From NCBI GenBank assembly GCA_030267965.1, contig BRYA01000512.1, forward strand, positions 1-11,040: a stretch of DNA of 11,040 nucleotides, in the 5' to 3' direction. The stretch's first letter is position 1. Each line of letters opens with the position of its first letter. Below, in pieces: positions 7,219 through 11,040 of the stretch. The position numbers and the translations under genes were made by a program. Source of the stretch: Triparma columacea. Taxonomy: Eukaryota > Sar > Bolidophyceae > Parmales > Triparmaceae. The notes beneath the pieces are model-generated. The model ran no database searches. It worked only from the letters and a program-made list of their open reading frames with translations, and was not told where the DNA came from.

Positions 7219-9288
7219 ATGGTCCCTTCGATCAAAATGGCGGTGTTGATCGCCCTTTGTATGTTAGTTCTCATTTCATTGCTCTTTGACATCTTCAGTA
7301 CTACACTCCTCAACAAAAACCAGGCACAACAGTTCGGCTTCAGAGAGGATGACTCAACCTCGCCCCTGCCCGCCCCGCCCCATCTAAATACTCCAACCCC
7401 TACAACCCCCCATCTTCCACCCTCCTCCATGGACCTTCCACAACCTCAGCTCTCCCCAACCTCCGACATGCAAGTCATACAAAAACAAAAGTTGACAGAC
7501 AAGAAAACGGAGAACAACCCTTTGAATGATTTTCTAGACACGATCGAATTAGGTTGGGGCACTAGTGTCCGACCGTCCTGGCTAGAAGAGTTATGTCCCG
7601 AAGTTGTAAATCACTTTGATCGTTTCCCTTCTTTTTCGGACTTCGGAACGGACGAAAATGGCGTGGAAGTCCCGATCCAATCGACGTTGTATGCGACACA
7701 AAGTGTGTGCACGTTCAAGATTCTCAAATTTCTCGTTGCATCGCTCAACGCTCATCTTTATTTGCACGCTGGTTCTCACTTAGGCGCTGTGATTCATGGC
7801 CAACCCATTCCGTGGGATGATGATGCTGATGCCTTTCTTGACTATGCCAGAATGGATGATGTCTTGGACAAGTGTCAAACTGGCGTAGCCATACATCCTG
7901 ATGCTACAATGTTTTGCTACAAAGGGTTTAACGCAATTAAGGTCTGGATTGAGTCAAATGTTGGGCATAAAAAAACAACACAACACCACGCTTGGGACTC
8001 TCCATTCGTCGACATGTTCCTCTACCGTTATGATTCTATCAGCGAAAAGGTTGTGGAGGTAAACCCAGATGGAAAACGACTGCGGCAAGCATATGCCTTC
8101 ACCGACTATTTTCCGACGCAACCGTACTATTTTGGGGGGATTTACGTGTTGGGTCCACAGCCTGGGATAGTGAAGAAGCGGTACAAGTTGGACGTATGCA
8201 AATGCTCAACGTGGAACCACCGATTGGAAAAATCCATTGGGCGTATTAATACTTCATTGGACTGTGAAAGGTTGATCAAGAGATTTCCTTTCAGGAAAGA
8301 CTTAAATTGGTCCTCAGACGAAATAACCAATGGCAAGAACACACAAAATATTTTCCCCACATATGCCACGTCAGTTGCACCACTGATCAGTACCAGTATA
8401 GAGCAGCGCGCTGAATGGAGGGAAAGGACTGCCTCTGAGGGTCAAGAACTAACCCAAAATCTACCAAAGTTGAACAATATCGAGATAGACAATACCATAT
8501 CTCCTCTAGACGAGTGCACTACTGACACAGTAGGACTTAAAGTAATTGAATTCAACGCCGAAAGAGGGCGATGGTGGCTTGAGGCGTCCAGCCTTCTGAA
8601 AGATGCCGATGTTATCATATTGAACGAGATGGATATCGGGATGGCACGTAGTGATCAGCAACATACCACGCGACTTTTGGCTCACTTTTTAGGAATGAAC
8701 TATGCGTGGGGGCTTGAGTTCGTTGAACTTACGCAAGGAGATAAGGGAGATCGCGCCTTCAACTCACAAAGCTTTCCTGATCTAAATGGATTGCATGGAA
8801 ATGCATTCTTGACGAAGTGCAAAATTTCTGAGCCTGTTCTCTTTCGGAACAAGATTGGTGAATACTTTTCTGATAAAAAGAATGGTTATAATGCCAATGG
8901 CCTCGAAAAACGCTTAGGGGGGCGGATGGGATTGTTTGGTCGCATTATCGTTGATGGGAGCCCTGTCGTGATTGGCTCTGTCCACAAACTGAACGGGTTT
9001 CGGAAAGAAATCAAAGACTACATAGGTTCATCCTTTGCAATTATTGGTGGTGACCAGGTCGAAAGTTTTTGTGGTGATGTAGGGTTGAGGTCAATAGTTT
9101 CCAACGAGAGAACTAACACATGGCCAGCAACATGCAGAACTTTCGGGACAGGAAGGGGGGACTGGATTTGCTCCGATCTTGTTGAACAAGGAGTCGAGAA
9201 AACCATCTTGCCATGCATTGATGGTTCTGGTTTTGACATTCTCCTTAGTGACCATGCATTAACATCCGCTGTCTTCCTTGTCAACTAA
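7219..9288 (+). CDS. Type II membrane LicD-EEP fusion protein
   Basis: One intronless frame of 689 aa. Residues 7-25 form a hydrophobic signal-anchor, followed by a Pro/Thr-rich stalk, so the catalytic part should face the Golgi/ER lumen. Residues 160-330 match the LicD/fukutin nucleotidyltransferase-like fold: G-S-H-L-G-A-V (185-191), I-P-W-D-D-D-A-D (197-204) with the metal-binding Asp set, and V-D-M-F (264-267). LicD-type enzymes transfer phosphocholine or sugar-alcohol phosphate to glycans. Residues 438-689 match the endonuclease/exonuclease/phosphatase fold: N446, E470, H-G-N (526-528), H589, G-G-D (610-612), D-W-I (648-650) and S-D-H (677-679). The usual Asn of the G-D-x-N motif is Val614, so EEP activity may be altered. 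A phosphodiesterase joined to a transferase suggests that one adds and the other removes or transfers a phosphodiester group; this is inference. The start at 7219 gives the anchor; Met7 is an alternative. Confidence 0.92.
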   Translation: MVPSIKMAVLIALCMLVLISLLFDIFSTTLLNKNQAQQFGFREDDSTSPLPAPPHLNTPTPTTPHLPPSSMDLPQPQLSPTSDMQVIQKQKLTDKKTENNPLNDFLDTIELGWGTSVRPSWLEELCPEVVNHFDRFPSFSDFGTDENGVEVPIQSTLYATQSVCTFKILKFLVASLNAHLYLHAGSHLGAVIHGQPIPWDDDADAFLDYARMDDVLDKCQTGVAIHPDATMFCYKGFNAIKVWIESNVGHKKTTQHHAWDSPFVDMFLYRYDSISEKVVEVNPDGKRLRQAYAFTDYFPTQPYYFGGIYVLGPQPGIVKKRYKLDVCKCSTWNHRLEKSIGRINTSLDCERLIKRFPFRKDLNWSSDEITNGKNTQNIFPTYATSVAPLISTSIEQRAEWRERTASEGQELTQNLPKLNNIEIDNTISPLDECTTDTVGLKVIEFNAERGRWWLEASSLLKDADVIILNEMDIGMARSDQQHTTRLLAHFLGMNYAWGLEFVELTQGDKGDRAFNSQSFPDLNGLHGNAFLTKCKISEPVLFRNKIGEYFSDKKNGYNANGLEKRLGGRMGLFGRIIVDGSPVVIGSVHKLNGFRKEIKDYIGSSFAIIGGDQVESFCGDVGLRSIVSNERTNTWPATCRTFGTGRGDWICSDLVEQGVEKTILPCIDGSGFDILLSDHALTSAVFLVN

Positions 9289-9304
9289 AACAATCAAACA
9301 ATCA

Positions 9305-9703
9305 AGACTACGAGAGGAGGGAGGAGGTGAGCGGGACCAAAGAGATTTATTTTTCGAAAATCGAAGATCCATAAAAGATAAACTCACACCTTTTCGCGGA
9401 CGCGACAAACAGCAGCACTCTACTACAACGCGTAAAACAAGGGAGGGAAAATAAAAACGATCAACCCCCCCCCTTTTTGAAAGCCAAACACGTTTTCTTT
9501 TTTTGGAGACTCCAAAACCCCTAAAACCATTTATTTTGGGTTTTGGGAGATTTGGCATCATTGGCAAGAAAGCTGTATTATAACCTATATTTAAGGCTTT
9601 AGATACTCTTTACAACCTACCTAGCTCTTCACAATACAAACACAACGATACTACTACCTACATCATATCCAAGAACATTGTAGGTTTAGCTCAAATTTGG
9701 TCC
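9305..9703. repeat. Direct repeat of ~400 bp, copy 2, upstream of the fucosyltransferase gene
   Basis: It is the second copy of the block at 6766-7161. It starts 17 bp after the stop codon of the LicD-EEP gene and ends about 73 bp before the start of the fucosyltransferase gene. Both hairpins described at 6961-7006 and the TATATTTAAG element are kept. It serves as intergenic and promoter DNA here. Confidence 0.93.
9306..9374 (+). pseudogene. Orphan C-terminal tail of the RRM gene
   Basis: The first 69 bp of repeat copy 2 read as 22 codons plus TAA, matching the end of the RRM gene (from D-Y-E-R-R-E-E to I-E-D-P). There are three substitutions (His to Thr, Phe to Tyr, Asn to Lys) and no indels. 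It has no start or upstream exons here, so it is a relic carried along by the duplication. Indels appear only after the stop. Confidence 0.7.
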
Positions 9704-9722
9704 CCAACAAAACTACCATACC

Positions 9723-9768
9723 CCGGACCTTTGCTTTCAACAAACAAGGAGCATTTTTGTTTGTCCGG
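9723..9768 (+). promoter_or_regulatory. Leader hairpin just before the fucosyltransferase start
   Basis: ACAAACAA (9740-9747) pairs perfectly with TTGTTTGT (9757-9764) around a 9-nt loop. CCGGAC (9723-9728) can pair with GTCCGG (9763-9768) and shares two bases with the first stem. The ATG follows 8 bases after the structure. It lies just outside the duplicated block, so it is specific to this gene. A role in translation is inference. Confidence 0.4.
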
Positions 9769-9776
9769 AAGATAAG

Positions 9777-11040
9777 ATGAGGATGGGTTCGAAGTTGATG
9801 CGTTGGTTGATCCTGTTGGTCATTATCAACGTCTCTTTACTGTTTCTGTTCCAGTACACCACCCTCAGTCAATTTGACTTTCGTAACAAGTTTGTTTCTG
9901 AGATAAGGTCAGGGGGGAAAGTGTTTTCGTGCGGTTGGCTGCCTCAAAGTATCAACTATGCGAATGCATTTTTCCCCGATTACGATCAACAACCCCATGC
10001 AAATTCCCCTTCAGGTATCATCTCTTCCTCCTCAGATGTCATGGTTGCAACGGAAGTCCAATGCGTCTCAAATTGGCTTCCAAAATTCAATGGAACAATC
10101 ATATTTTTTGATGGGGAGAATGGGAAGACAGAAGCTAGTTCGTTAGCAATGCACCCTGAGGTTTTTTACCTTGGTCCATGGCCTGACCACCCAGAAAGTC
10201 CAGGGTCTACTCCCAAACCAACAGCTGGAAACTTGCGTCTGTATTCTGGAGCGATGAATCTTTTAAATTTCCATAATCCTTCACGACGCGGAGAAACCCT
10301 GCCAACTGGAGAGATAGTATTTTCTGGTTTCACAGGCAACGACTTGGCCACACTCGATCGATCACAAACCATTCCCATTAAAAAACATTTCCTCATATAT
10401 ACTGCTTCGAATTGCATAGCTTTTCGTGAGAATGTTTTCAACCTCATCGCGGAGACTGCCCTTTCAGAAGGTCTCGAGCTGCCTCGAGCTGCAGGAAGCT
10501 GTCATGGAGCTTATCCAAAGGCAAGTATCCACAAAAAAGAAAATGACAGACATTCCAGGTTCAAAGTCATGGTTCCCATGATGAAAGAATACAAGTTCTC
10601 GCTCGTCATGGAGAATCAAGCATCATCGGGATACATCACCGAAAAACTTATTCAAGGTTTTCTAGCATCAACAATTCCCATCTATTACGGAACCACAGAG
10701 GTTTTTGACCTCTTTAACCCAGACGCCTTCATATTTTGGGACATCGAACGGGCGAATGGAGGAGGTGCTCTCGAGCAGATTATAACTCTTGCGAAAGATG
10801 AAGTGAAGTACCGAGAAATGCTCAGTATGCCTATCTTAAAGTTTCCACATGATGAAACGCTTGAAAGATATTTTTCCTTTCAAGAAGGTGTCGGAAAGGG
10901 CAGAATTAAGAAAAGGATTAGTAATATGATAAGCAGGACGCGGGGGGTTGCAGGGGCGGAAGATGGGGCACTAGCGGACGCTTCCCATGACCCAATAATC
11001 CATGGAGGTGGTGATTACAAGCTTGCAATGCCAACCGGCA
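9777..11040 (+). CDS. GT10 alpha-1,3-fucosyltransferase-like protein (3' truncated by window)
   Basis: An open frame from ATG 9777 to the right edge, 421 codons without a stop or visible intron. Residues 8-27 form a signal-anchor with little polar sequence before it, a type II Golgi topology. The GT10 donor-binding signature lies at 272-305: Y-K-F-S-L-V-M-E-N, then G-Y-I-T-E-K-L and I-P-I-Y-Y-G. GT10 enzymes transfer fucose from GDP-fucose to N-glycans or surface glycans in the Golgi; the acceptor here is unknown. Downstream of the core (after about residue 380) is a basic, less conserved tail that runs out of the window. It shares a duplicated 5' flank with the LicD-EEP gene, so the two may be co-expressed on the same class of glycan. 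An inframe Met at 9783 is an alternative start. Confidence 0.9.
   Translation, partial: MRMGSKLMRWLILLVIINVSLLFLFQYTTLSQFDFRNKFVSEIRSGGKVFSCGWLPQSINYANAFFPDYDQQPHANSPSGIISSSSDVMVATEVQCVSNWLPKFNGTIIFFDGENGKTEASSLAMHPEVFYLGPWPDHPESPGSTPKPTAGNLRLYSGAMNLLNFHNPSRRGETLPTGEIVFSGFTGNDLATLDRSQTIPIKKHFLIYTASNCIAFRENVFNLIAETALSEGLELPRAAGSCHGAYPKASIHKKENDRHSRFKVMVPMMKEYKFSLVMENQASSGYITEKLIQGFLASTIPIYYGTTEVFDLFNPDAFIFWDIERANGGGALEQIITLAKDEVKYREMLSMPILKFPHDETLERYFSFQEGVGKGRIKKRISNMISRTRGVAGAEDGALADASHDPIIHGGGDYKLAMPTG

Noticed and set aside
6845..9567. Minus-strand frames in the two promoter blocks encoding similar Lys/Arg-rich peptides
   Set aside because: Similarity follows from the DNA duplication. The frames are broken by small indels outside the shared part and oppose the direction of the flanking genes.
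6766..9703. LTR retrotransposon with ~400 bp terminal repeats
   Set aside because: The repeats lack TG...CA ends and the interior encodes a LicD-EEP protein, not gag or pol. Copy 1 overlaps a gene end, and copy 2 begins with a relic of that end.

Overview
The window is nuclear DNA from a eukaryote, most likely a stramenopile alga of the diatom/bolidophyte kind. The evidence is a gene with six well-supported GT-AG introns (116 to 419 bp), type II membrane glycan enzymes, extensive simple-sequence DNA and no bacterial operon logic. Lineage assignment is an inference; no rRNA or plastid marker is present. Many genes here are spliced, so single open frames are a poor guide. I read the main gene across its introns by splice sites, phase and open frame.

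Layout. (1) 1-2205 is a tandem array of seven ~325 bp units with conserved blocks separated by short hypervariable slots; it continues past the left edge. (2) 2255-2475 on the minus strand is an exon of a protein with a conserved 'KRR...WS' domain. Its donor opens an intron that runs into the array. (3) 2476-3152 is AT-rich and low-complexity DNA between two head-to-head genes. (4) 3153-6835 on the plus strand is a seven-exon gene (about 753 aa): the same 'KRR...WS' domain at the N terminus, long Ser/Pro linkers, an RRM and an RGG-like tail. Two of its introns carry copies of one GT-rich repeat, and one also carries a telomere-like CTAAC minisatellite. (5) 6766-7161 and 9305-9703 are nearly identical ~400 bp direct repeats, each placed just before a glycan gene. 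(6) 7219-9288 is an intronless type II membrane protein that fuses a LicD-like domain to an endonuclease/exonuclease/phosphatase (EEP) domain. (7) 9777-11040+ is an intronless GT10 fucosyltransferase, cut by the right edge.

How the parts relate. The two membrane enzymes share a duplicated 5' flank and probably act on secretory-pathway or surface glycans: LicD-family proteins transfer phosphocholine or sugar-alcohol phosphate, GT10 transfers fucose. The duplicated flank also carried the last 22 codons of the RRM gene, left as an orphan tail behind the LicD-EEP gene. The most unusual elements are the slotted tandem array, which on the minus strand shows a juxtaposed acceptor/donor in every unit, and the LicD-EEP fusion.
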